In this document: positions 1-8,277 of the stretch, in pieces | Position numbering within the stretch: position 1 is the stretch's first letter | Layout: each line of letters begins with the position of its first letter | Origin: Aedoeadaptatus coxii | Lineage (GTDB): Bacteria > Bacillota > Clostridia > Tissierellales > Peptoniphilaceae | Reading direction: 5' to 3' | Assembly (NCBI RefSeq): GCF_001553115.1 | Contig: NZ_KQ960182.1 | Location: forward strand, 124,001-188,000 | Length of the DNA stretch: 64,000 bases | Made by a program: the position numbers and the translations under genes | Notes under the pieces: generated by a model | Seen by the model: the letters and a program-made list of their open reading frames with translations, nothing else | Database searches by the model: none | What the model was told of the DNA's origin: nothing

Positions 1-675
1 TTCGGAACGCACGGGAGCCCCTTTAGAAACAGTCGACTCTTCCTCGCCGATTGAGGTAACGGCCTCACCTTTTAATGCAAGGTATGCTCCTTCTAAAATC
101 GTAACGAGACCTTGACCGCCGGCGTCCACTACTCCTGCTTCTTTAAGCACGGGCAATAAATTGGGCGTATTGCTTAGGGATTCCTTAGCGCGTGCAATGA
201 CCGCTTCGAAAAATTCGAGAATGTCCTTATATTTTTTCGCATTTTTCATGGCGAATTCCGCACTCTCGCGTCCGACGGTTAAAATAGTACCTTCTGTCGG
301 CTTCATAACGGCGAGATAGGTCATTTCCGAAGCTTTTTTCATTGCATAGGCAAGGGATTGGGTGTCGACCTTCTCTTTGCCCTTCAAACCTTCGGCAAAA
401 CCGCGGAATAATTGGGAGAGAATAACCCCGCTATTCCCCCGCGCGCCCATTAAAGCGCCGCGACTCATTTCAGTCGCGACCTCATCGATCGCTTTTGCTG
501 AAGTACTCTTTACCTGTTTAACGGCACTTTTAATGGTCATGGACATATTCGTTCCCGTATCGCCATCGGGTACGGGAAAAACATTCAGGTCATTGACTTT
601 GGTTTTATTCTGTTCTAAATAATTCGAAGCACTATAGAGTGCTTCAATAAAATCTTCTGTTGTAATAAATTGCAT
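1..675 (-). CDS. fakA: Fatty acid kinase catalytic subunit FakA (DAK/DhaL domain), N-terminal part
   Basis: Only the first 225 residues are present; the gene runs off the left edge of the window. The visible part is the DhaL-type nucleotide-binding domain: NVFPVPDGDTGTNM at residues 31-44, whose aspartates 37 and 39 would hold the Mg-ATP, and GARGNSGVILSQ near residue 76. FakA with FakB phosphorylates exogenous fatty acids for phospholipid synthesis (family knowledge). The ATG lies 9 bases after the stop of the Asp23-family gene, the yloU-yloV arrangement of Bacillus. Whole family members have about 550 residues, so the middle and C-terminal domains lie outside the window. Confidence 0.88.
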   Translation of the reverse strand, partial: MQFITTEDFIEALYSASNYLEQNKTKVNDLNVFPVPDGDTGTNMSMTIKSAVKQVKSTSAKAIDEVATEMSRGALMGARGNSGVILSQLFRGFAEGLKGKEKVDTQSLAYAMKKASEMTYLAVMKPTEGTILTVGRESAEFAMKNAKKYKDILEFFEAVIARAKESLSNTPNLLPVLKEAGVVDAGGQGLVTILEGAYLALKGEAVTSIGEEESTVSKGAPVRSE

Positions 676-683
676 AGCTACCT

Positions 684-1037
684 CTAGTTCATCCGTATAC
701 CTTCGACGAGCACTTCGATATCATCGACATCGAGACCCGTTAAAGATTCCACATTAAATCGAACGCGATCGATTATATTTTGACCGACCGTGGAAATACG
801 AATTCCGAATTCGATAATAACGTGTAAACAAATGACAACCCGTTCGTTTTCAGTATTGACCTCAATACCGCGGGTTAAGTTTTCAAATTTTAACAATTGA
901 AAAATACCGTCAGCCGCGTTTCTAGACGCCATTCCGACGACACCGTAACTCTCCATTGCCGATACGCCGGCGATGGTGGCGATGACTTGATTATCTATTG
1001 TAATATTGCCCTTGCTAGTAGGGATCGTAACTTCCAT
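684..1037 (-). CDS. yloU: Asp23/Gls24 family envelope stress protein (YloU-like)
   Basis: A 117-residue protein of the Asp23/Gls24 family, small acidic proteins linked to the cytoplasmic membrane and to alkaline or envelope stress. The opening motif (KGNITIDNQVIATIAGVSAMESYGV) and the later HVIIEFG segment are typical. There is no signal peptide or membrane segment, as expected. The ATG follows a GGAAAGGAGA ribosome binding site. It heads a transcript with fakA and is divergent from rpmB. A second family member sits at 45541. The exact biochemical role is not known for this family. Confidence 0.85.
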   Translation of the reverse strand: MEVTIPTSKGNITIDNQVIATIAGVSAMESYGVVGMASRNAADGIFQLLKFENLTRGIEVNTENERVVICLHVIIEFGIRISTVGQNIIDRVRFNVESLTGLDVDDIEVLVEGIRMN

Positions 1038-1074
1038 CAGTAAGTCTCCTTTCCATTATTGCGGAGTTTACCCC

Positions 1075-1080
1075 ATTATA
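1075..1080 (-). promoter_or_regulatory. -10 element of the promoter for the Asp23-fakA operon
   Basis: On the minus strand a perfect TATAAT, preceded by TGA (extended -10), stands about 38 bases before the Asp23 ATG. No good -35 is seen, as is common for extended -10 promoters. It lies back to back with the rpmB promoter. Confidence 0.6.
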
Positions 1081-1114
1081 TCACAGATAAGTTTCAGAAA
1101 ACATCTTTGAATAA

Positions 1115-1143
1115 TTGCAATTTAAAATCGACTGTGGTAAAAT
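1115..1143 (+). promoter_or_regulatory. Promoter of rpmB
   Basis: TTGCAA (1115-1120), a 17-base spacer and TAAAAT (1138-1143) preceded by TGG form a strong housekeeping promoter about 38 bases before the rpmB ATG. The TTG of this -35 also opens a longer reading frame into rpmB, which should not be used as the gene start. Confidence 0.75.
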
Positions 1144-1180
1144 ACGAGAAGTCAGAAAAAGAGTCGGAGGAGGTGTAAAT

Positions 1181-1372
1181 ATGGCTAAAAGATGCGAAAT
1201 TTGCGGAAAGCAAAAGAAATTTGGTAACACGATTTCCTTCTCCCATAAAAGGGGAAACAGAGCGTGGGCCCCGAACCTTCAACGTGTTCGCGCCGTTGTT
1301 AATGGTTCCACTAAGAGAATTTACGTCTGCACACGTTGCCTTAGATCCGGTAAGGTAGAACGCGCACTTTAA
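1181..1372 (+). CDS. rpmB: 50S ribosomal protein L28
   Basis: A 63-residue L28, a component of the large ribosomal subunit. It carries two CxxC pairs (CEIC at residues 5-8 and CTRC near residue 53), so it is the zinc-binding form. The ATG at 1181 follows a strong GGAGGAGGTG site; an in-frame TTG further upstream is part of the promoter. The gene is divergent from the Asp23-fakA operon, as in the rpmB-yloU-yloV region of Bacillus. A hairpin terminator follows directly. Confidence 0.97.
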   Translation: MAKRCEICGKQKKFGNTISFSHKRGNRAWAPNLQRVRAVVNGSTKRIYVCTRCLRSGKVERAL

Positions 1373-1377
1373 TAATG

Positions 1378-1407
1378 AGTCGATTCCAGGGAATCGGCTT
1401 TTTTTAT
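1378..1407 (+). terminator. Intrinsic terminator after rpmB
   Basis: A 10-base-pair stem (1378-1387 with 1390-1399, one G-T pair and a two-base gap) followed by seven or more T. It lies between rpmB and the dehydrogenase gene, which therefore probably depends on readthrough. Confidence 0.85.
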
Positions 1408-1429
1408 TTATTATTCGATAGGAGTCACT

Positions 1430-2377
1430 ATGAAACTTTTTATTTCAAGCAGAGTACCCGACGAAATCATTGAACGATTAACTGATGTCGATTATGATTA
1501 CAACGACAGTAATATTCCACTGACAAAAGATGAACTAATTAAAGGCTTACAGGGAGCGGATGCTCTTATATGTCCTTTGTCGGATAAAATCGACGCCGAC
1601 GTAATCGACGGTGCCGGCGATTTAAAAATTATACTTAATTACGGTGCCGGCTTCGACAATATTGACATCGTCTATGCGCGCAGTAAGGGCATCGTCGTTT
1701 GCAATGCCCCTGCCCCCTCTTCCGCCGTTTCTACTGCAGAACTTACCTTCGCCCTCATGCTCGCTCAAGCGCGCAAACTTGTTAACGGAGATAAGGATTT
1801 GCGAGAAGGCGGCTTTAAGGGATGGCGGCCGACGTATTTCCTCGGACAACAATTGAAGGGAAAAACGCTCGGCATTTTCGGCATGGGCAATATCGGCAAG
1901 AACTTGGCAAAACGTGCCCTCGCCTTTGACATGAATGTTATTTACCATTCGAGAAACCGAAAAGATGATATTGAATCCTTCGGTGCACGTTATGTATCTT
2001 TCGAACAACTTTTAAGTGAATCGGACTTCATCAGTCTTCACTCCGCTTTTGTTCCCGAATTGCATCATCTATTCGATGAACATGCATTTAAGGCCATGAA
2101 GCCGACTGCTACCTTTATTAATGCAGCGAGAGGGCCTCTAATCGACGAACAGGCTCTTGCCGATGCACTTAAATCCGGAGAAATCGCCGGCGCAGCTCTC
2201 GACGTGTACGAGTTTGAACCGAAAGTGACAGCCGACTTATTAACTCTTTCAAATGTAACTCTGGCTCCTCACTTAGGAAACGCCACTTTCGAAGCGCGTC
2301 TTGAAATGGGAAATGCCTGTGTCGATAATCTGGAAGATTTCCAAAAGGGTGTAAAGCCTCGCAATCAAGTAAATTAA
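1430..2377 (+). CDS. D-2-hydroxyacid dehydrogenase, NAD-dependent
   Basis: A 315-residue member of the D-isomer 2-hydroxyacid dehydrogenase family, which interconverts 2-oxoacids and D-2-hydroxyacids with NAD(P)H. The Rossmann motif GMGNIG is at residues 151-156. The catalytic set fits Arg234 (NAARG), Glu263 (EFEP) and His281 (PHLGN). The substrate (glyoxylate, hydroxypyruvate, phosphoglycerate or another) cannot be read from the sequence; there is no C-terminal ACT domain as in long SerA enzymes. A TAGGAG site precedes the ATG. It lies between rpmB and thiN, where Bacillus has spoVM, and faces thiN across a shared terminator. Confidence 0.88.
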   Translation: MKLFISSRVPDEIIERLTDVDYDYNDSNIPLTKDELIKGLQGADALICPLSDKIDADVIDGAGDLKIILNYGAGFDNIDIVYARSKGIVVCNAPAPSSAVSTAELTFALMLAQARKLVNGDKDLREGGFKGWRPTYFLGQQLKGKTLGIFGMGNIGKNLAKRALAFDMNVIYHSRNRKDDIESFGARYVSFEQLLSESDFISLHSAFVPELHHLFDEHAFKAMKPTATFINAARGPLIDEQALADALKSGEIAGAALDVYEFEPKVTADLLTLSNVTLAPHLGNATFEARLEMGNACVDNLEDFQKGVKPRNQVN

Positions 2378-2392
2378 ATTATTTCATATAGT

Positions 2393-2428
2393 AAAAGCCT
2401 TTGGCCACTTGCGACCAAAGGCTTTTTA
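2393..2428. terminator. Bidirectional terminator between the dehydrogenase gene and thiN
   Basis: A perfect 12-base-pair stem (2393-2404 with 2415-2426) with AAAA on the left and TTTTT on the right. It can end the plus-strand dehydrogenase transcript and the minus-strand operon ending in thiN. Confidence 0.9.
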
Positions 2429-3064
2429 TTATGCATCTTTTGATTTTATAAATAAAGCAGTCCCCTTATGAAGGGTTATAAAGGCGTTTTGTTCTATGAT
2501 TTCGTTGCTGACACCTCGCGTTTTTTTACGAAGTATTTCCAATTTACTCACTTCGTACTTAAAGCCGTGAGTGGAAAAAACCACAGAATCACTAATGGGA
2601 ATGACACTAAAGTAGTGATAGTCTCCTTTTTCCACAGGGTAGGTCCCCGGCAAAACCATTTGAAGCTCGTTCTGCTCGTCGATCATCTTTATACATTTAC
2701 AACGATTCAAGTAAGCTTCCAATGAAAGCACTGTCGCTAAACTATGATCCCATCGGCTACCCATGCCTCCAAGCAAATGAATTTCATCGAGCTCATATTT
2801 CAGCATTCGTAAAAAGGCCATCTCAGTGTCGGTCTCGTCTTTCATTGGGGAAAGAACTTCTACGGGAACGTCAAGTTTCTCCAGAGCTTCTCTACGATGG
2901 GTACTGTCAAAATCGCCGATAACGAGTACGATTTTATCTCGATGATCAGCCATAGAATCAAAGCCGCTGTCGGCACAAATGATTATATCGGCCCAATGGA
3001 TTTCACGAAAGAGTAATTCGCGAGAAGGTTTATTCCCTCCCGTTACGATAAGCCCTCTTTTCAT
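2429..3064 (-). CDS. thiN: Thiamine pyrophosphokinase
   Basis: A 211-residue enzyme that converts thiamine plus ATP to thiamine diphosphate. The family motifs occur in order: ADSG (31-34), GDFDS (50-54), KDETDTE (75-81) and GGMGSRWDH (99-107), followed by the C-terminal thiamine-binding beta domain. It is the last gene of the yicC-to-thiN operon and overlaps rpe by ATGA. With no thiamine synthesis genes beside it, it probably serves salvaged thiamine. Confidence 0.93.
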   Translation of the reverse strand: MKRGLIVTGGNKPSRELLFREIHWADIIICADSGFDSMADHRDKIVLVIGDFDSTHRREALEKLDVPVEVLSPMKDETDTEMAFLRMLKYELDEIHLLGGMGSRWDHSLATVLSLEAYLNRCKCIKMIDEQNELQMVLPGTYPVEKGDYHYFSVIPISDSVVFSTHGFKYEVSKLEILRKKTRGVSNEIIEQNAFITLHKGTALFIKSKDA

Positions 3065-3702
3065 AGAGCTTTAAGACCGCGAATGGCTTCCGACGGATCC
3101 TCATGCTTAAAGATAAAAGATCCCGCCACCAAACTATCGCATCCGGCATCCACCATGCGTTTACCGGTTTCTAAATTAATTCCGCCGTCCACCATTATCT
3201 CGCAGTGACGGCCTGCTAATAATTTTCGCAAATCACGCGCTTTTTGAACGGTGGATTCAATAAAAGACTGACCTCCAAATCCGGGATTGACGCTCATTAA
3301 AAGGATCAAGTCCAAATCATCGAGAACATAACGTAAGGCTTCCGGCGATTCGTGAGGACAAAGGCTTACCCCTGCCTTTAAGTCGGCGGATTTAACTTGT
3401 TGCACGAATCGTTCCAAATGCCTTGTCGCATCCAAATGGCAAGTAATACGGTCAGCACCCGCATCGATATAATCCTGTAAACTGCGCTCAGGATGCTCGA
3501 TCATAAGATGGACATCAAAGGGGATGTCCGTGTAAGAACGAATCGATTTTATCACCGGCGGACCGAAGGTTAAGTTAGGTACGTAATGGCCATCCATTAC
3601 ATCGATGTGAATAAAATCAACCTTTTCTCGATCTAAGCATTTTATTTCTTCGCCCAATTTTGAAAAATCGGCAGATAAAATAGAGGGGGCTACTAACGCC
3701 AT
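3061..3702 (-). CDS. rpe: Ribulose-phosphate 3-epimerase
   Basis: A 213-residue TIM-barrel enzyme interconverting ribulose 5-phosphate and xylulose 5-phosphate in the pentose phosphate pathway. Metal ligands are His32, Asp34, His65 and Asp172 (MVDGG). The phosphate loop NPGFGGQ is present at 139-145. The start overlaps the end of rsgA by 10 bases, and the stop overlaps the thiN ATG, so the genes are likely translationally coupled. Confidence 0.95.
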   Translation of the reverse strand: MALVAPSILSADFSKLGEEIKCLDREKVDFIHIDVMDGHYVPNLTFGPPVIKSIRSYTDIPFDVHLMIEHPERSLQDYIDAGADRITCHLDATRHLERFVQQVKSADLKAGVSLCPHESPEALRYVLDDLDLILLMSVNPGFGGQSFIESTVQKARDLRKLLAGRHCEIMVDGGINLETGKRMVDAGCDSLVAGSFIFKHEDPSEAIRGLKAL

Positions 3703-4577
3703 TTGGAATTCTCCTTTTCTGATAACTCCTCATATATTTTCAAATAATTTTCGTACCGTGTCGGTTGTATATCACCGTCTTCAAATGCTTTTAAAATTCT
3801 GCAACCAGGTTCTTTACGATGGGTACAGTCCATAAATTTACACTCGCCTAAATAATCGTGAAAATCCCTGTAATATTTGTCCAAATCTTGGGATTGGATT
3901 TCGGATATTTCCATGCTGGAAAAGCCCGGCGTATCGAAAAGATACATTCCCTCTTCACCTTTAAAAATTTCAGTATGACGGGTCGTATGTTTACCGCGAT
4001 TGGTTTTTTCGCTTACCGTTCCCGTCTCCAAGTTTATGCCTAATACATGATTTAAAAAGGTAGATTTACCGGAGCCGGAAACGCCACTTAAAGCCGTGGT
4101 CTTTCCAGGTAACAGTTTTTTGATGGAACTTACTGTATCCTCGTTAAATTTCGATAACCTTTGCACTTTGTATCCGGCAGATTCGTAAAGTGCAATAAGC
4201 TTGCCCGCTTCTTCGGGATTGATGTCAAATTTAGAAACGATGGGAACGACGTCCACGTTTTTCGATTCATAATAGGCTAGCATTTTATCGACGAGAAGCA
4301 GATTATAGTTCGGATTGGCAGTAGGTATAAAAAGAAATATTTGATCCACATTGGAAATGGGCGGACGCAATATACTATTGGTCCGCTCCAAAATCTTTTC
4401 TACAGAATGAAGGTGGTGTCCCTCATCTACCATAATTTCTACGTAATCGCCAACTACGGGCTTTTGCCCCAAGTGACGAAAAATTCCCCTCGCTCTCGTC
4501 TCGTAATATTCGCCGTCTTCCCCGGCGACGTAATAATATCCGCCGAGTAATTTAGTAATTCTTCCTTTAAGACGCAT
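3693..4577 (-). CDS. rsgA: Small ribosomal subunit biogenesis GTPase RsgA
   Basis: A 294-residue circularly permuted GTPase acting in late 30S subunit assembly. Order: N-terminal OB fold; G4 (SKFD at 115-118, Ser in place of the usual Asn); G1 (GVSGSGKST, 165-173); G3 (DTPG near 215); C-terminal zinc finger with Cys246, Cys251, His253 and Cys259. The start codon shares one base with the prkC stop (TAATG). The kinase-phosphatase-RsgA order is widespread in Firmicutes, where PrkC can phosphorylate RsgA. Confidence 0.95.
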   Translation of the reverse strand: MRLKGRITKLLGGYYYVAGEDGEYYETRARGIFRHLGQKPVVGDYVEIMVDEGHHLHSVEKILERTNSILRPPISNVDQIFLFIPTANPNYNLLLVDKMLAYYESKNVDVVPIVSKFDINPEEAGKLIALYESAGYKVQRLSKFNEDTVSSIKKLLPGKTTALSGVSGSGKSTFLNHVLGINLETGTVSEKTNRGKHTTRHTEIFKGEEGMYLFDTPGFSSMEISEIQSQDLDKYYRDFHDYLGECKFMDCTHRKEPGCRILKAFEDGDIQPTRYENYLKIYEELSEKENSKWR

Positions 4578-6538
4578 TAAAAGTCCACCGATTTTACAGT
4601 GCTACCGTCGACGCGAAGGGATACTCTGTCGCCGGAATGTCCTTGCACGGGATAGGTTACGGAAGAACCGCCGCTAACGGATTCCTCGCTAATCACTTTT
4701 TCCCTTCCGTTGGATTCCATGATTACTTGGACATTGTGATCATTTCCGTCGTCGGGTATTCGATAAGAAATCCTTTTTTGGCTTCCCGATTGACCGTGTG
4801 AGGAATTTCCCTCTTGATCGCCTCGAGAGGATCGCTTGCTTACAATAATGTCTACTGTTTCCCCTTGTTTAATTTGATTGCCGCTATTATATTGTTGCCA
4901 TACGACTTCGCCGGGCCCAACAGATAGATCTTCTCGTTCATCTACATTGCCAAGTTTCAAGCCTTGTTGTTTTAAGAGAGCTCTCGCCTTTTCAACAGTA
5001 ACGCCTCGTAAATTGGGTACAACACCCATTTTACTGTCTTGACCCTTACTCATTACCACGTGAACATCTTCACCTTTGGCAATAGATTCTTCGGATCTTG
5101 GCTTTTGTCGAATAATGCGATCAGCCGGCACATCCTCATCGTATTCGGTTTTATCGACGACGAGATTAAGGCCGAGGGATTTAAGAGTGGATTGCGCTTC
5201 GGCGATGGTCATATTTTCCAAATCGGGAACTTTGACTTTTTCCTTTTCTTTGGCTATGACGACTGAGAACTGATCGCCACGCTTAAGAACTTCTCCGGGC
5301 TCTACAGATTGTGAAAGTATAGTACCCGGTGAAACCCCTTCATCGGAAATTTTTTCGTTGATCTCTAATTTTAAATCGTGACTTCCTGCGAAATCCTTGG
5401 CATCGGAAACATCTTTACCGATGAAATCTACCATTTCTACAGTATCCTTACCGGCATTACCGTTGAGAATATCTTTAATCTTCGAACCTCCAAAGGCCAA
5501 GGCGAAAAGCACGAGGAGGGCCAGTACGATGCCGCCAATCGTCGCCAAAGGATTGGATTTTTTCTTTTTCGATTTTTTCGTCGATGTTTTGGTCGACGGG
5601 CGAATGGGCGCAGTATTTCCATGATGAGTGTGCCGCTCCGCAGCTTCTCCTTTAGGCGGAAGAATCACCGTCGTTCGCGTATCCGTACGGCCGTGATCGC
5701 CGTATACCTTGCCGAGCAAAATCGTCTTGACATCGTCGATAATTAAATTCACATTTTCGTAGCGATCGCTAGGCTTTTTCTCGGTCATGTGCTTAAAGAC
5801 CATATCCACTTCCGGGCTGACCCTAGGATTGCGCTCTGAAGGCATGGGCATTTCATTTTGCACATGCATAAGCGCCACGGTAATGGGATTTTCCGAATCG
5901 AAGGGAACATCACCGGTGAGCATTTCGTAAAGAACAATACCCATGGAATAAATATCGCTTCGTGCATCGACCTTTTGTCCTCTCGCCTGCTCCGGCGAAA
6001 AGTAATGAACACTGCCCATAACGGCATTGGTAACCGTCATAGTAGCATTCCCCGCCATGCGAGCAATACCGAAGTCTGTAACCTTTACCCGATTATCTCG
6101 CGTAACCATAATGTTTTGCGATTTAATATCGCGATGAATAATGTTTTTGTTGTGGGCGATTTTCAAAGCTTCAGCAATTTGAATGAGGTAATTCAACGCC
6201 TGATTTTGGCTTAGAACGCCCTCTTCGCGGATTAGCTCTTTAAGCGTTTTTCCGTCGATATATTCCATGACAATATAATACACATCCTCATCGGCAATAG
6301 TTTCCATGCCGACGTCATAAATACTTACAATGTTGGGATGGGAAATACTCGCTGCCGCTAAGGACTCTCTCCTAAATTTGCGTATAAAATTATCATCTTC
6401 GTTATATTCACTTTTTAAGACCTTAATAGCGACGATGCGATCCAAGCGTCGATCGTGGGCTTTATAAACGTCGCCCATGCCGCCGGTACCGATGCGTTTT
6501 ATACATTCATATCTGTCGGCTAAAATCATTCCTTGCAT
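4577..6538 (-). CDS. prkC: PASTA-domain Ser/Thr protein kinase (PrkC/Stk1)
   Basis: A 653-residue membrane kinase that senses muropeptides or lipid II and regulates wall growth. Order: kinase domain (glycine loop GTGGMG at 17-22, HRDIKSQN catalytic loop, DFG); a basic Lys-rich juxtamembrane stretch; one transmembrane helix near 335-355; three PASTA repeats; and a C-terminal Ser/Gly-rich linker with a small beta domain, as in clostridial PrkC. The ATG at 6538 lies 4 bases after the phosphatase stop and follows AGGTGAG. A longer frame opening at 6589 would overlap the phosphatase by 47 bases and is unlikely. Confidence 0.94.
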   Translation of the reverse strand: MQGMILADRYECIKRIGTGGMGDVYKAHDRRLDRIVAIKVLKSEYNEDDNFIRKFRRESLAAASISHPNIVSIYDVGMETIADEDVYYIVMEYIDGKTLKELIREEGVLSQNQALNYLIQIAEALKIAHNKNIIHRDIKSQNIMVTRDNRVKVTDFGIARMAGNATMTVTNAVMGSVHYFSPEQARGQKVDARSDIYSMGIVLYEMLTGDVPFDSENPITVALMHVQNEMPMPSERNPRVSPEVDMVFKHMTEKKPSDRYENVNLIIDDVKTILLGKVYGDHGRTDTRTTVILPPKGEAAERHTHHGNTAPIRPSTKTSTKKSKKKKSNPLATIGGIVLALLVLFALAFGGSKIKDILNGNAGKDTVEMVDFIGKDVSDAKDFAGSHDLKLEINEKISDEGVSPGTILSQSVEPGEVLKRGDQFSVVIAKEKEKVKVPDLENMTIAEAQSTLKSLGLNLVVDKTEYDEDVPADRIIRQKPRSEESIAKGEDVHVVMSKGQDSKMGVVPNLRGVTVEKARALLKQQGLKLGNVDEREDLSVGPGEVVWQQYNSGNQIKQGETVDIIVSKRSSRGDQEGNSSHGQSGSQKRISYRIPDDGNDHNVQVIMESNGREKVISEESVSGGSSVTYPVQGHSGDRVSLRVDGSTVKSVDF

Positions 6539-6542
6539 TCTC

Positions 6543-7247
6543 TCACCTACTCTTGTTAAAGACAATAACCGTAATATTATCTTGGCCATTCCGGTCCAAA
6601 GCTTCTTGGACTAGTATTTTCGAGTAGTCGCCTTCGCTACTCTCTAGGATCTTTGCAATGATGTCGAAGTCCACGACATCAGATAAGCCGTCGGAGCACA
6701 AGACGATAAATTGCAAATCAGCATCCAAGCTTCGCACTTGAAACTCTACGCCATTTGTTGTACCCAAAGCCTTTGTAAGCACATTCTTTTTCGGGTGAAC
6801 TCGAGCTTCTTCCTCGGAAATGTCGCCGATATCCACGAGGTAATTTACGAAACTGTCATCTTTTGAGATTTGAAAGAGCTCGTCTTTATAACCGTAAATT
6901 CTGGAATCGCCGATATTGATATAGTAAAGCTTTTGATTAAGTAAATAAACCAAACTTAAGGTAGTGCCCATGCCTCTGTACTTCAAGTGATCGACAGAGC
7001 TTTTAAATATTTGATGATTGGCATCCTGAACGCCTTCATTCAGCAAATTTAGAAGCTGTTTTTCACTATCGACAGGGACGGACAATTTGTTTTTTATAAC
7101 ACCTACTGCCAGCTCACTCGCTTTTTCCCCGGCCGCATGACCGCCCATGCCGTCGGCTAAAATGGCGAAACGTCCTTCGGGATCGACGTAGTAACTGTCT
7201 TCGTTGTTATCTCTTCCCCCTATATGGCTATAAGCAGATATTTTCAT
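6543..7247 (-). CDS. prpC: PP2C-family Ser/Thr protein phosphatase (Stp/PrpC)
   Basis: A 234-residue metal-dependent phosphatase that reverses PrkC phosphorylation. Motifs: NNEDS (14-18), ADGMGGHAAGE (31-41) and CSDGLSD with the metal-binding aspartates. It is placed directly before prkC, the standard phosphatase-kinase pair, and 4 bases after rlmN. No signal or membrane segment, so it is cytosolic. Confidence 0.94.
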   Translation of the reverse strand: MKISAYSHIGGRDNNEDSYYVDPEGRFAILADGMGGHAAGEKASELAVGVIKNKLSVPVDSEKQLLNLLNEGVQDANHQIFKSSVDHLKYRGMGTTLSLVYLLNQKLYYINIGDSRIYGYKDELFQISKDDSFVNYLVDIGDISEEEARVHPKKNVLTKALGTTNGVEFQVRSLDADLQFIVLCSDGLSDVVDFDIIAKILESSEGDYSKILVQEALDRNGQDNITVIVFNKSR

Positions 7248-7251
7248 AGCA

Positions 7252-8277
7252 TCACCTTGTTTCTTCTACCATAGTGCCGGCCTTTAATTGGCCGCAACTG
7301 GCTTGAATATCGCTGCCTAATTCTCTTCGTATTGTACACGATACGCCTCTTTGGGACAACTCCCTTTGAAATCGAAGGATGTGACTTCGATCGGGCTTCG
7401 TATGAGAAAAATGACTCGTCGTATTGAGAGGGATTAAATTCACGTGGCAGCGCATCCCCTTCGTCCAGCGCGCGAGCTGTTCAACATTTCGCATCGTATC
7501 GTTTTTGCCTTCAATCAAAGTATATTCCAACGTAACACGCTGACCCGTTTTCTTATCGTAATGGCGCAATGTGTCGAATAATTCCTCTAAGGGGTAGCTT
7601 TTTGCAACGGGCATAAGGGACGCTCTGTCTTCCTGCGCCGTTTCATGGAGGCTGATGGCTAAATTAACTGGTATATCTTCATCGATTAGCCGCTCGATAC
7701 CTTGAATAAGGCCGCAGGTAGAAATGGTCATGCTGCGGTAACTCATATTTTTTCCCTTAGGGTCGTGTAAAAGATGAAGGAATCGAAACACATTGTCTGT
7801 ATTATCGAAAGGTTCACCACTTCCCATGAGTATAATATTGGAAATGGAAACACCTTCAGCCCGCTCAACTTCATAAATTTGAGAGAGCATTTCGTAGGAA
7901 CGGAGATCGCGGATTTTGCCATTTAAAGTTGATACACAAAAACGACATCCCATGCGGCAGCCCACTTGAGTGGACACACAAAGGCTGTATCCGTGATGAT
8001 ATTTCATCAACACGCCCTCGATAATTTCCCCGTCACTTAAGCGGTAAAGGTATTTCTTAGTCTCGTCAATTTTCGAACTGAGACGCTTTACGATTTGAAT
8101 GCCTTCAAGTTCATCCGGCAACTTTTCTATGGTCGCCTTTGGAATATTACTCATTTCCTCCGGGCTCTTGTGGTGGTTGTGTATGCCTTCAAAAAGCTGT
8201 GTACCTCGAAATGGTTTCTCACCGAGGGAGACCATGTAGTCTTTCAGCTCATTGGGCGTCATTTCCATCCAATGCAT
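7252..8277 (-). CDS. rlmN: Dual-specificity 23S rRNA/tRNA adenine C2-methyltransferase RlmN
   Basis: A 341-residue radical SAM enzyme that methylates A2503 of 23S rRNA and A37 of some tRNAs. The cluster ligands are Cys107, Cys111 and Cys114 (CRMGCRFC); the two catalytic cysteines of the family fit Cys100 and Cys328. Thr/Ser and GSGEP SAM motifs follow. The ATG at 8277 has an AAAGGA site and overlaps the end of rsmB by 29 bases. It is not Cfr-like by context, since it sits in the conserved rsmB-rlmN-prpC-prkC block. Confidence 0.93.
   Translation of the reverse strand: MHWMEMTPNELKDYMVSLGEKPFRGTQLFEGIHNHHKSPEEMSNIPKATIEKLPDELEGIQIVKRLSSKIDETKKYLYRLSDGEIIEGVLMKYHHGYSLCVSTQVGCRMGCRFCVSTLNGKIRDLRSYEMLSQIYEVERAEGVSISNIILMGSGEPFDNTDNVFRFLHLLHDPKGKNMSYRSMTISTCGLIQGIERLIDEDIPVNLAISLHETAQEDRASLMPVAKSYPLEELFDTLRHYDKKTGQRVTLEYTLIEGKNDTMRNVEQLARWTKGMRCHVNLIPLNTTSHFSHTKPDRSHILRFQRELSQRGVSCTIRRELGSDIQASCGQLKAGTMVEETR

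Noticed and set aside
1622-2008. 128-codon open frame on the minus strand
   Set aside because: Antisense to the nucleotide-binding domain of the dehydrogenase, without a ribosome site.
5378-5746. 122-codon open frame on the plus strand
   Set aside because: Opposite the membrane and first PASTA region of prkC; the composition is that of a shadow frame.
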